Assembly: GCA_029379385.1 (NCBI GenBank)
Contig: CM055607.1
Span: forward strand, 3,038,001-3,102,000
DNA length: 64,000 nucleotides
Reading direction: 5' to 3'
From: Quillaja saponaria
Taxonomy: Eukaryota > Streptophyta > Magnoliopsida > Fabales > Quillajaceae
The position numbers were made by a program, and so were the translations under genes. Each line of letters begins with the position of its first letter. Position 1 is the stretch's first letter. A model generated the notes under the pieces. The model had not been told where the DNA came from, ran no database searches, and saw nothing but the letters and a program-made list of their open reading frames with translations. Positions 11,747-23,768 of this stretch are shown one piece after another.

Positions 11747-14700
11747 ATGGGAACGCGAGGAAGAGAGGCTATTCTCTGTTTTATATCAATTTTCTGGTTT
11801 TTGAGTTCTGCAAATGCATTGCTTTCTCCCAAAGGAGTAAACTTTGAAGGTAACTATAAATTTTTCATAAATTTGCACAAAAGGTGGAAGCTTTGGCTTC
11901 ATTAACACCAATACTGGATGAATTCGAACTGGGTGTTTCTGATGCAGTGCAAGCTTTAATTGGTATAAAAGCTTCTCTGGATGATCCTCATGGTGTTCTA
12001 GATAATTGGGATGGGGATGCTGTTGATCCATGTAGCTGGACTATGGTCACCTGCTCTGCTGAGAGCCTAGTCGTTGGCTTGTAAGTTTTCCTCCTGCAAT
12101 CTTTTTTCATTGAAATCAAAAAATTATTGCAACAGAAAGCATAATGTTGAAGCATTCTCCTTCATGAAATTCTAGCTCTCAGAAACTGAAATTCTAAAAG
12201 TCAGTTAAAAATGATTTCTTTCTGTAGGGGCACTCCTAGCCAAAATTTGTCTGGTAGTCTGTCTCCAAGCATAGGCAACTTAACAAATCTTCAGATTGTG
12301 TAAGTAATTCTTCAGACTTCTAGGGGATTCCAGCTTTTTATATGGTTGCTGCTTCTTTGTTACTGGGTTTACTAAATGTGGTGTTCTGAACTACTTTTCA
12401 GGCTGCTACAGAACAATAACATATCAGGATCAATCCCTCCAGAGATTGGGAGGCTCTCCAAGCTTCACACTCTTGATCTTTCAAATAACTTCTTCAATGG
12501 GGAAATTCCTCCTTCTCTGGGTCATTTGAGAACCCTCCAGTACCTGTAAGCATTTATCGATTATGATTGTAGCTTAAAAGTAATAACTACGTATATAATT
12601 TGTAAGAAGCTCTTTTTGGGTCCATATCTATAATTAATGAGTGTATGAAATGGGTTTCAGGAGGCTTAACAATAATAGTCTGTCAGAAGTATTGCCACTG
12701 TCTTTGGCTAACATGTCACAGCTTGCTTTTCTGTAATAATCTTGACCTCTTCCTTTATATTAATACATTAATATTACAATTTGTTTAAGTTTCTTAATAT
12801 GGTTTTGTCATCTGTGATCATCATTTCAGTGATTTGTCCTACAATAACCTGACTGCTCCAGTACCAAGAATTTTAGCCAAAACATTCAAGTAAGATTCGA
12901 TATCTGTCTGCATACGGGTATATATGTGTTGCTTGTATAATGGATAATTGGATATAAACTTAGTTCCCCATCCCCTCCCCTCGTGTAATTGCAGCATTGT
13001 TGGAAATCCTCTCATCTGCGCTAGAGGAACTGAATCAGATTGCCATGGAGTGGCAATGATGCCTATGTCCATGAATTTAAACAATACACAAGGTATGCAT
13101 TTTCAAAGTTCTTCTTTTCTTTGCTGAAAGTTTGTACTGTATTTTCATAACTTTGCTAGAAAGCAAACTTAGTTTGTTCTCAAATATTCATTCTGACACC
13201 AATCTCTTTGCTTCCTAAGCTCTACCTTCTGGCAGACCTAAAACTCACAAAATGGCCCTTGCCTTTGGTTTGAGCCTCGGATGCCTCTGTGTGATCATGA
13301 TTGCGTTTGGACTATTTCTGTGGTGGAGGCACAGGCAAAATCAACAGATGTTCTTTGATGTTAAAGGTACGAGGCAGCTAATAATCCTTACATGAAGCTT
13401 TAAAATGATGTGTATTGGAGTACTAGCTAGATCTAATTAAGAAGCATAGGTTAGTGTAATACTGTGATAGAATCAGCATAAATTAGTCAATTCAAATCAT
13501 GTCATATCTTCTGGTAATTCAGACCGGCATCATGAGGAAGTCTACCTCGGAAACGTGAAGAGATTCCAATTCAGGGAACTCCAGATTGCTACAAACAACT
13601 TCAGCAGTAAAAGCATACTTGGAAAGGGTGGTTTTGGAAATGTTTACAAAGGCATTCTCCCGGATGGCACTGTTGCAGCTGTCAAGAGGCTCAATGATGG
13701 CAATGCCATTGGAGGAGAGATCCAATTCCAGACTGAAGTTGAAATGATCAGCTTAGCAGTGCACCGAAACCTTCTCAGGTTATATGGATTTTGTATTACT
13801 CCCACAGAAAGGCTTCTAGTTTATCCATACATGTCGAATGGAAGTGTGGCTTCCCGTCTCAAGGGTAAACTATTCTATGGCCAAATATTCTCATAATTTT
13901 ATATTTTCTACTCTGGGTAGCTAATCCAGATTCTGGATGGTAATTGGCAGGGAAACCAGTCTTGGATTGGGGCACTAGGAAGCAAATTGCCCTAGGAGCG
14001 GCAAGAGGACTATTATACCTTCATGAGCAATGTGATCCCAAGATAATTCATAGGGATGTGAAAGCAGCAAATATATTGCTCGATGACTGTTGTGAGGCAG
14101 TTGTTGGAGATTTTGGCTTGGCAAAGCTTTTGGATCACCAAGATTCACATGTCACAACTGCCGTGAGAGGCACAGTGGGGCATATAGCCCCTGAATATCT
14201 TTCCACAGGGCAATCTTCTGAGAAAACTGATGTTTTTGGTTTTGGCATTCTCCTTCTTGAACTAATCACAGGTCAGAGGGCTCTTGAGTTTGGAAAGGCA
14301 GCAAACCAGAAAGGAGCCATGCTTGATTGGGTAAGATAGGTCCCTATTGTTACTGAAACCAATCCCTCTCCCCCTCTGGAAAGGAAAGAAAATCCTTTTA
14401 AGTATTTGCTACTAGTGTCCAACTTATATGTGTGACACTATAATTTCAGGTAAAGAAAATTCACCAGGAGAAGAAGCTTGAATTGTTAGTAGACAAGGAT
14501 CTCAAAAACAACTATGATCGAATCGAGCTTGAGGAAATGGTTCAAGTGGCTCTCCTTTGTACTCAATATCTTCCAGGCCACAGACCGAAAATGTCTGAAG
14601 TGCTTCGCATGCTTGAAGGTGATGGCCTAGCAGAAAGATGGGAAGCTTCTCAAAGAGATGACACAACCAAGTGCAAACTACATGGCTTTTCTTCATCAGA

Positions 14701-14770
14701 TCGGTATTCAGATCTTACTGATGACTCCTCATTACTAGTCCAAGCAATAGAACTTTCAGGCCCAAGATGA
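11747..14770 (+). CDS. NIK1: LRR receptor-like kinase of the NIK (NSP-interacting kinase) type, 11 exons
   Basis: Eleven exons join in frame to give 623 residues: 11747-11849, 11948-12080, 12228-12299, 12402-12545, 12661-12732, 12830-12889, 12995-13092, 13220-13366, 13523-13864, 13951-14330 and 14450-14770. All introns are GT-AG. The protein has a signal peptide (about 1-24), an N-terminal LRR cap with the [10 protein letters not shown] motif, short leucine-rich repeats encoded one per small exon, a proline-poor linker, a membrane helix (about 239-263) and a kinase domain. Key residues are the GKGGFG loop at 310-315, Lys331 (VAAVKRL), HRDVKAAN at 424-431 and DFG at 444-446; the activation loop has Thr460 and Thr465, equivalent to the regulatory threonines 469 and 474 of Arabidopsis NIK1. 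The family belongs to LRR group II with SERKs and acts at the plasma membrane; NIK1 mediates antiviral translational suppression and immune signalling. The absence of a SERK-type Ser-Pro-Pro hinge, together with the MPMSMNLN segment, supports NIK. The protein is complete. Confidence 0.95.
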
Positions 14771-17700
14771 ATTTTGTTCAGACATTCTTTCTTTGGTTTT
14801 GTTATTATTATTTTTTTGTTTTCTCTCCACTTCTTTTACCTTGTAGACAAAACATATGAAATTGAAGAGTATATGTATATGTTGAATCTATCCTAAAGAA
14901 GTCTAATGGAGATCATGGAGTGTAAAATAGAGGGCCGTCAGAGCTCAAAAGGGCTTTGATGTTTTTCCAAATGTACAGATTCTCAGTAATTTGTGACACC
15001 AACATTTTGATAATGAAATTTTTTTTATGGAACACTGAAATTAAAGATCTTGATTGGGATGTTAAGTTAAACTCCATGTTCAATTATAAGAAAGGGCAGT
15101 TTTAACTTGCTGTTTTATGTTTAGTGCATAAAAGAAAATTTTGTTCTGCTGGTTTTTATGTTCATATTATGCATGCATGGTGAGGACTCCATATATATTT
15201 CACTTAGTTTGGTTAAATATAATTGCTTTTGTTTCAAGTTTTCTTTACTACATATCTTTTTCAAGTTCATTGAGGAATTGTCAAGAGAACTTCTCAACTT
15301 AAAAGTATAAGAAGAGAAGAGGAAATGAGCAAATTAACCAAATCAATAGAACATACAAGGAATTTCTACTTCCAAAGAAAGAAGACTTTAAGCAAGAAAT
15401 TAATGACTCCAAACTGCTGGGTATGTTAAAGGAAATTTGTCATGTGGGACTGGGATGATGGAGATTCTCATTGTTAAGAAGGAAATTGTGGCTGTCAAAG
15501 TTAATGTTGCATGGTGTGCTGCAGTTAAATAATTAAGGATATCATTAAGTGGTCTAAGAGAGTTTGATCTTGTTCTTATAATTTATGTCTGTTAGTTTAT
15601 CTGTGTCTAATTGTCTATGGAACAATAACCTGCGTTCTAGTTATGTGTTCTTGTTTATGGATGAATAGCTAGTAGCTGTAGGACTGGTCTTTCTAGGTTT
15701 CATGACCACTTGATCATTGGATAGTCCATGAATAATATTGAAAAATTGGAAACTTTGATGATTACTACTAGCCCATTACAAGCCCACAAAAACCTGGCCC
15801 AAAGTGAGATCCACTGTAAGCCATGGTCAGTTTACCAGTTGCAGATTGAAGTCCAACAAAACTACATAAGGGAGGAAATGAAAAAAAGAAGAAAAGAGGG
15901 GTTCATTGTGCTTTTCTTTCATTCTTAATTTCTGTATATATATATATATATATATATATTTCCAATTCCATCACAGTGTTTTCGAATAGGTATAGTTACA
16001 TATAGAGGCCTTTATGCATAAGTTGTGTCATCCTGAAATGGATGGAGTATTCAATAAAGGTAATTAATACGATGCGTTATTTAAAAATAGGTGCATTTCG
16101 TGCCCTTTCATTTTGAAAATTATAGTAAATTTTGTTATTAATACTAATCTCCTCACTTATTCAAAATCCTGAATTCATCCCTGGTAGTAAAAAAATTGAC
16201 ATTCCAAGACAAAAATTTGTAATTCAACAATCCATTAACTACGGCCATGTGCTTGTACTATTAGGTGGCATGTTGTTTTCATATGAATTATAAGAGACAT
16301 GAAATGGTTTCATTTTAGGTCACGTATCCTATCAATCACCTTGGATAAAATTTGTACAATCATCATAAAATTTTAATTTTTTGTGAGTATTTAAATCAAA
16401 TATGTCGTATCAATTAATCTAATAATTAGTTGCTAATAACTTAAGAAAACATAATTAACTGATAATATAAAAAGACAAAGTTAACTGATGTGATATATAT
16501 GAAAGAGTATAAGCATGTTTAATTTGTTAATTTATGTAGTTATCAATTTGTATAGGCAATGTCTGCTTGGACCCTGGCCACATAAGTTAACAATTATGAT
16601 AGAAAAGTGATTAAGACTTGGCCAAATCAAATTTGGGTGCTAATAATTAAAGCAAAAGGGGTTGGGGGACATGAGCAATAGAACATGGCATATCAAATAG
16701 TATTAATAGCAATTTGATGATGGGTGACCCATAAGCCATATGAAGTTAACAGCTAGCTAGCTAGGGTCATGATCATCTTGGCCAGGCTCATTAACTTGTG
16801 GTGGAGAACAATCCTGATCTGCTGGCTTCTTACATGGCAGTTTGTTATTGGATGGAATAATTTCCACTAGGGGGGTGTCACTCATAGGTCATGACTCGTC
16901 ACCTTATGTTGTTGTTAATTTTTTTTGTTAGTACATTCCTATAATTTCTAAATGTAAATTTAATTTTGTTAAAATATTTTTTTGTATAATGATTTTTTTT
17001 TCTCGAACTGCATGTATAATATTTTCTTAATTATTAAGTTTAAAGATATCTTATTATACTTTATAACTAAATAATAATATTTTTACATAAATAATGAAGT
17101 GACTCTATCACGTAATACAAGTTTTGTATAAATAGCTATATGTGGTGTTGTTCTGTGCATGATAATTATAATAGAAATTTTATATTATGTTGAAACTCTT
17201 TAATGAAATCTTGCATTTATTACAATAAAATCTAAGTTTAATTATTTACATGATAATTTTTTAATAATCAAATAGAATTCGAACTAATTTAAATACATCA
17301 ACAAATCTTAAATTAATTCTTTTTTTACATATTAAAAATTTACTCACCACTTGCCTTGTTTGTTTTAATTTCAAATACAGACATATGAAACATAATGATA
17401 CAAGTTTAAGACTTTCCTCCTTTTTAATTAATTGTTTGAGTTACTTATGAGATTCATTCTACGAAATTTTTTTTTCTTTCTTTCTTTTTGTGCTATGATA
17501 AGATGGCCTATCCTTCTAACAATAAAGGAGAAAGGGATGTTAGCCAAAAACAAATAAAAAGGAGAAAAAGAAAAAATACATATTAATTTTTAAATTTTTT
17601 TTAAACTTATAAATTTATCTTACTGCAGGTAGAATCTTAAAAATTATCTTTCTCCTTCCAAATAATGTCAAAATATATGAAACAAATTTAGAATGCATTG

Positions 17701-17827
17701 GTGGTATTATTTTTGAGACCCAAAAAATTGGCATCATAATAATATTAAACAACAAAATCTTTGTCTACTTCCCCTCCAATTCCATTTGGGAAAACCCAAC
17801 AAATTAGGGAAAAACCAAACAGACCAC
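14771..17827. other. Spacer between NIK and CONSTANS genes (distal CONSTANS promoter)
   Basis: The first 300 bases are probably the NIK 3' UTR. The remainder is AT-rich and contains a (TA)n tract at 15935-15959. I see no gene: the frame at 15728-15928 has no recognisable features. Confidence 0.5.
15935..15959. repeat. (TA)12 microsatellite
   Basis: An uninterrupted alternating TA run of 25 bases in the spacer between the NIK and CONSTANS genes. Confidence 0.9.
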
Positions 17828-18141
17828 CACGTGTGCTCACGTGGTAGCTCACAAAAGCATATTACGTAGGACAACGCTGACACGTGTAGATGTGAATCCA
17901 AGCAACTTACAGTGGACCCACATAAGCGAGCGAGTATTACAGCACCTTATCACAATCCGAGACAGCCAACAATGCCAAAACATTTTGTATAAAGAAATAA
18001 TAATATAAAAATGATTCCAAACTAAAAACACAAACTTGGCCCCACCAGAACCTCTGACTCAACTCTAGGCCCCACTGAGAAACATAGCCAACCACAAGAT
18101 AAAACAACAACTTTTCTATGCCACAAGTCCCTGCCACGTGG
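17828..18141 (+). promoter_or_regulatory. Cluster of G-boxes and TCP-type sites upstream of CONSTANS
   Basis: Four CACGTG cores lie at 17828-17833, 17838-17843, 17881-17886 and 18135-18140. The first two form a near-perfect inverted pair (CCACGTGTGCTCACGTGG) and the last is the palindrome CCACGTGG. Between them are three matches to the class I TCP consensus GGNCCCAC, at 17914-17921, 18038-18045 and 18068-18075. G-boxes are bound by bHLH and bZIP factors. In Arabidopsis, FBH bHLH proteins and TCP factors activate CO, so the arrangement fits photoperiodic or hormonal control of this gene; that link is inferred, not shown. If the TATA-like box at 18004 is used, the later sites lie in the 5' leader. 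Confidence 0.6.
18004..18010 (+). promoter_or_regulatory. Possible TATA box of the CONSTANS gene
   Basis: TATAAAA about 235 bases before the start codon would place transcription initiation near 18035-18040 and give a leader of roughly 200 bases. In such AT-rich DNA this match is only suggestive. Confidence 0.35.
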
Positions 18142-18240
18142 CGACCCTGGATTCTCTTCAAGCTCCCACCTAGTTAATTCCCTTCACTCTTCAAACTACA
18201 TTTCCACATTGAGAAAAAATTGGCACAAAGATACATCGAT

Positions 18241-20492
18241 ATGTTGAAGGAAGAGATTAATGGTGGCAGTGATGGTGGTGGTGGGTGTAACAACAGGGCT
18301 CGTGTCTGTGACACTTGCCGGTCAGCAGCGTGCACGGTGTACTGCCGTGCTGACTCCGCATACTTGTGTACCGGCTGTGATGCCCGCATCCATGCCGCGA
18401 ACCGTGTGGCATCCCGCCATGAGCGTGTGTGGGTGTGTGAGGCATGTGAGTGTGCACCGGCTGCATTTCTATGCAAAGCGGATGCTGCTTCACTCTGCTC
18501 TGCCTGTGATGCTGACATCCACTCTGCCAATCCACTTGCAAGCCGCCACCATCGTGTTCCAATTCTACCAATCTCCGGCTGCCTCTACGGGCCCCCTTCC
18601 GCTCAGATAGGGTCTATAGAAGAAAGGGAAGATGGGTTTTTTACCCAAGGAGGTGATGAGGAAGAGGAGGCCATTGATGAAGAAGATGAAGATGAGGCAG
18701 CATCGTGGTTGTTGCTGAATCCTGTGAAGAATAGCAATAATCTGAGTAATAAAGGGTACTTATTTGGTGGGGAAGTTGATGAGTATCTGGACCTTGTGGA
18801 TTACAATTCATGTGCAGAGAACCAATTCAATGATCAGTATAACCAGAACCAGCAGCAGCAACATCACCGTGTTCCTAAGAGCTATGTGGGTGATAGTGTG
18901 GTTCCAGTTCAATGTGGAGAAGCTAAAGGCCAGCTACAACAGAACCGAGGACATCAATTTCAGCTGGGGTTGGGGTTGGAGTTTGATTCCTCAAAAGCTG
19001 GGTATCGCTACAACGGTTCCATTGGTCAGAGTGTAAGCTCTCTTTACTGAATTACTGATACTGCAAATTGGTTGAACAGAAATCATTTCAGTTTTCAACT
19101 AAGAAGCTTTACACTTGATTCCAATCGTTTTTTACTTCTTGGTTCCCTAGTCTTCCATGCCTTTTAGCCACATCAGTTTTTTAAATTTTTAATGGTCCAA
19201 GTTTTATAGATAGTTAGAGTTAGTAGATTCATAGCCATCTTCAGTCTCCAGTCCACACATGCTTTGTCCTCCATTCCAACTAGCAAAATTCTAATTGCTA
19301 GCACAAAACAGAATCTTTGGTTGTATCTTTCCCGGGTAAGAATTTTGCTGTCTACCTAGTTCAAACCTGTTTTCTCCACTTTTTTTTTAGCCAGAGGATC
19401 TGTGCTGGTGCTGTTTTCGTAATTTAACATCTGAAAGGATATATTGTGATATTTTTTCTGCACTTTATTGGCTCCTTTTCCCTTTTCTCTGTAGCCTTTC
19501 TCTTTCAATGGAGGAATCCAATACCAAAAGTACTTCAGTGCTTTACTCTTTTCTTCCCTTTTCTTATCCTTAGCAATTGATTTAGTTTGCTTTCTAAGCT
19601 TCATATAGTTTACAAGTTACAAGGAGTCCTGAATGTCATTTCAGATATGAAAAAGACAAAACCCATGATATCATACAACTATTTCAATTTGAAACTGAAA
19701 AAGTTTAATTTCTTTCAAGTGAATTCAACTATCAAAAAACCAACAGTGTAGCAGAAAATAACTTTACCAGCAACCGTCTATTGTAATCATCCTTTCCCTG
19801 TTGTAATGGCTTCTTCACTTGGGTATGGAACCACAAACACAGTTTTCATACTCCTGCAGTCAAGTTATTCCTTCATTAGTTTCTCAACAAATAAATCAAA
19901 TCTATAATTACAAAAAACTTCAAATTATGAATGCAATTACATAAATCATAAATCATAAATCAGAATCATATGTTGAGTTCCTGCGCTGTGTTAAGTGTTA
20001 ACAATTTATGGTTCTACACTTCTACGAGTTTGAAGGACTGAGAACTTGATACCATAGCTTTTTGATGTATATCTCCCTCCAACTATGCCAACCAGTTAAC
20101 AATTTTAATTTTTTCTACGATCATATAATCAGGCTTCAATTACATCAATGAATGTTGGCATTGTACCTGAATCAACAGTTACTGACGTCTCAATCTCCCA
20201 CTCAAGACCTCCAAAAGGTACAATCGAACTACTTTCTGGACCTTGCATTCAAATGCCTCTCCAACTCACTCCACTGGACAGGGAGGCCAGGGTCCTAAGA
20301 TACAGGGAGAAAAAGAAGACGAGGAAGTTTGAGAAGACTATAAGGTATGCCTCAAGGAAGGCCTATGCAGAGACCAGACCCCGTATCAAGGGCCGGTTTG
20401 CAAAGAGAACAGATGTAGAAATTGAAATGGACCAAATTTTCTGCACAACGCTGATGACAGAAACTGGGTATGGCATTGTCCCATCATTTTAG
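18241..20492 (+). CDS. CO: CONSTANS / CONSTANS-like group I zinc finger transcription factor, 2 exons
   Basis: Exon 1 (18241-19032) and exon 2 (20133-20492) are joined in phase 0 across a 1.1 kb GT-AG intron, giving 383 residues. The start is the ATG of MLKEE, as in other group Ia members; an in-frame ATG at 18220 would only add seven residues. Two tandem B-boxes (about 23-64 and 66-107) have their Cys, Asp and His zinc ligands intact ([22 protein letters not shown] and their repeat). An acidic Glu/Asp run precedes [11 protein letters not shown], followed by a Gln-rich middle region. The CCT domain (about 314-356, [17 protein letters not shown]) carries nuclear localisation and NF-Y/DNA contacts, and the C-terminus has the GIVPSF motif bound by COP1. 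Such proteins control photoperiodic flowering by activating FT. All features of a functional group Ia protein are present. The equivalents are Arabidopsis CO, COL1 and COL2; which one it matches functionally cannot be told from sequence alone. Confidence 0.96.
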
Positions 20493-23400
20493 ATCCAGTT
20501 ACTGGACATTGAGAGGAGAAGGAGAGGAAGAACAAACAGAACGACCTATTCAGATGTTTCCATTAAAGCTCTGCTGCTGATACTATATTCCATAATCTAA
20601 TCCATCTAAATTAACAACAAATATGCTTGTTAATCCTGTCTATTTCCTTATATATGTCAGAGCTTTTGTAAATGCAGGAATGTGATCCTTATGTTAAATT
20701 AACTAGATTACATTTTCCAATTCCATTAAGATATTTCTTAGATAATATTTATAACAAACTCTAATTTTGAGCATGTAACATAAATAAGATTTTGAAAGAG
20801 GGATTCCTCTAACAGGAAAGAAGATGTTAGCAGACCAGGTTAGGGCATCAGGTACTAGCATTTTATCTCCCTAATCTGATAGCAAAGTAGTGTTAAAACC
20901 AATAAAATAAGTATTAGTGAAGAAATAACCATGACAAGTAAAATATACGCTATCTTTTTTCTTTTTCCCTTGCTGTATGATGGGCAAAAAGGAATTTATA
21001 AAAATCAAGAATGTTTATCACCTTCTTTGTCAGTATTTGAGCGTCTTGCTCTCATGCAAGAGAATAGAGCTATCCAAATCTGCACAGTTACCAGAAAAGA
21101 GAAAGTCCTTTAATTCCACTAGACAAGAATTTTGCTTAACAATTCCTACATCTCTCTGCAATGGATACTGTGAGTAGAAGACTGAAACGGGAAAAATAAA
21201 AATAAAATGGTGTTTTAACACAAAACTACTACAGTTTAATAGCAGATAGAGGTGATAATCAAAATAAAAGCAAAAACAGGCGGCTTAGGTAGAATGCATA
21301 TGGAAGTGTATTGCATGGGTAAGTGGTAAACAACATAATTAAATGATCAAAGAAGCGAGAGCAAACAAGAATTAGAAACCAGATAACAACCAACCTTCAA
21401 GTTTCAACCCCAGCTCTGAGTTTTTCTTAATCATCTCAGCTAAAAAAGTCTGATTTTTACACGTGATGACCACTAAAGAATTTGGTTGACATCTGATAAC
21501 GTTTGCTTAAAGTACTTACCCTGAAGTATGTGTTTCAATGAGTCCTTACTTAGAATTCCTTTTAAAATTTTGATTTGAATACAATCAACATCACTCCCTC
21601 ATGCGCTGGGAAAGTTTCTGAATGTTGATGTCCACTGTATACTTGGATGAATTTTTCTCAACTTTTGAAGGATATGCACACACTACAGTAACTAGTCTAA
21701 TGCACTACTGAAAAGAGAGAGAGACAAAGGAGGAGGACAAAATTCTCGAGAAGGCAGTCACTTTACATGCCCACAAACTATGATATTCGCTTCACTGAAA
21801 ACAATATCTTTTCAGCTTGACAAAGGTTTTCAGGTTCTGGTTGAAGTCACATCTAACAGTCTGTAGATAAATCAAGTAGCTCTGGTCAAATTCTCTAGTC
21901 ATCATTGTCCTTGTATTCTTTTTCCACTCTCATATTCATCCTTTGATATCACTGATGGAACCAGTCACCCCCTCCCAAATGAATTTTAGAGTATGGTGTA
22001 ATATAAACTCGATACAATATACTTGCAAACTCCTCAGCAGGTATTCCTTGATACTAGAAGTCCTGGAATCACCACTCTTGCTTTTAAAAACAGAACTTCT
22101 TGAATCCTTATAAAGTAAAATTCCTAAAAGAACTACATTATTTTCTCAAAACTACTTCTATATGACACCGTAGTGAAATTCATACCATAACAGAATACTA
22201 GTAGGAGTAAGCACGCAGATATCACAGTTCAAATCTCACAATAGGTGCTACTAATGGAAAAACAATCTCACAAAATTGAAACACTCCAACGTACTAAGAT
22301 CAAGATTAAACGGAAAAAGATACACGAACAAAGAAACATATTTAATTAGCCTCAGCTTCCATCAACAGGAACTAACATAGATACTATTATGTAACATGCC
22401 AGAAAATAAGAATAGATAATATGGCACCTTCTCATTCATAGAAGAATAAAGCCTAAATAGAGATTGATAATATATGTAACAACAATGCAAAAAGCATCTC
22501 ACAACTTGCATCAGTGTCCACAAAACTACATACTCTTAATGGCTTACCATCATGGTTCATCATAAAGAAGATTGATTTTCCTCATCCTAATTACTGCTAC
22601 TTGATGGTTTGATTTAAGACAAAATATCGCCACATTCACTGCGGCATCCATATGGGCGTTCCTGTAGTAAAAATATGGTGCTATCTCAACTAAAAGCATA
22701 AATGAAACTAATTTAAGTGTTAGAATATAGTAATTAATAATCATTTGTATATTCTAACTTTAACATTCATCCTCTTGGTGGAAAGTCTTGATTTTACAAT
22801 TTCATCCTGTAATGGGCAAATCAAATGCTTAAGTTATTTTAAATGTGAAAGTCTAACAGTAGTTCCTTCTCACAATAATTGTTTTAGCACTATAAATTCT
22901 CCTATTCTACATATGCATAAAAATGCCATCTTGTTAACGAAGACACAAGGCACTCCCATTCTCATTATCCTCCAAATGTAAGAGAAATTGCTCTAAGAAC
23001 TACGTTTGCCAGGCTCAGTTAAGACCTTTGCAATCTTATATAAAAAAGAATCATATTTATATTTAAAAGTTTTATTTTAATCCATTGCATTCAAATGTAC
23101 TTCCAGTATTTCAGAAAACATAAACCACAACCAAGTCAATTCAATCATTTTGCCAACATCGTGAGGTCAGTGACATAAATTCAAATATAAAGTAAATGGA
23201 GCCCTTCAAACTGTTATTCTTTCTCCAGTCAGCCCCTTCCATGCCAAAACCCTCCATTGCAAGTCTTACAATTACATAAATTCTTCTAATCTGTGCTAGG
23301 TTGACCTCCCTCTAAAACCTTTGAAAATACTTAATTGAATCCTCTCTCCTTGATTCATGTGGAGTTGTGTCCCCATATTAAGCATGACTGAACCATCTTA

Positions 23401-23520
23401 GTCAACTTTCCCTCATATTCTCCTCAGTTAAAGTTATCTCCATTCTTTATGAGAAGCATTCCTGAACTGCTATATAGGTTGAAACCTGAGCTTTTCTTAT
23501 TAATAAAGTGGTTGCTCTCT

Positions 23521-23768
23521 AACAAGTTGATTGCCGTCACAGTAGTGAATAGTGTAGTCACAGCAAGGGTCCTCAAAAGTGGTTGCACTTTGCACTTTTT
23601 TGAAGATGAAGGTACATGTAGAACTTACAATGGCCCCACTTTAACAAGTTGATTGCCTTCGCAGCAGTGAAGAGTGTAATCTCAGCAGTGGTCCTCAAAA
23701 GTGGTTGCACTTCGCACTTTGCACTTTTCACTTTGTTGAAAGTGAAGGTACATGTAGAACAAGTTGAC
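23521..23768. repeat. Imperfect tandem duplication of about 110 bp
   Basis: The segment 23521-23624, starting AACAAGTTGATTGCC and ending GGTACATGTAGAAC, recurs at 23643-23760 with substitutions and a small internal expansion of TTGCACTT-like words. A third copy starts at 23758 (AACAAGTTGAC) and breaks off. Shared internal landmarks include TCCTCAAAAGTGGTTGCACTT. Confidence 0.8.

Noticed and set aside
18174..18610. Overlapping open frames on both strands over the B-box exon
   Set aside because: High GC of the zinc-finger exon keeps other frames open; only the frame with the B-box ligands is meaningful.
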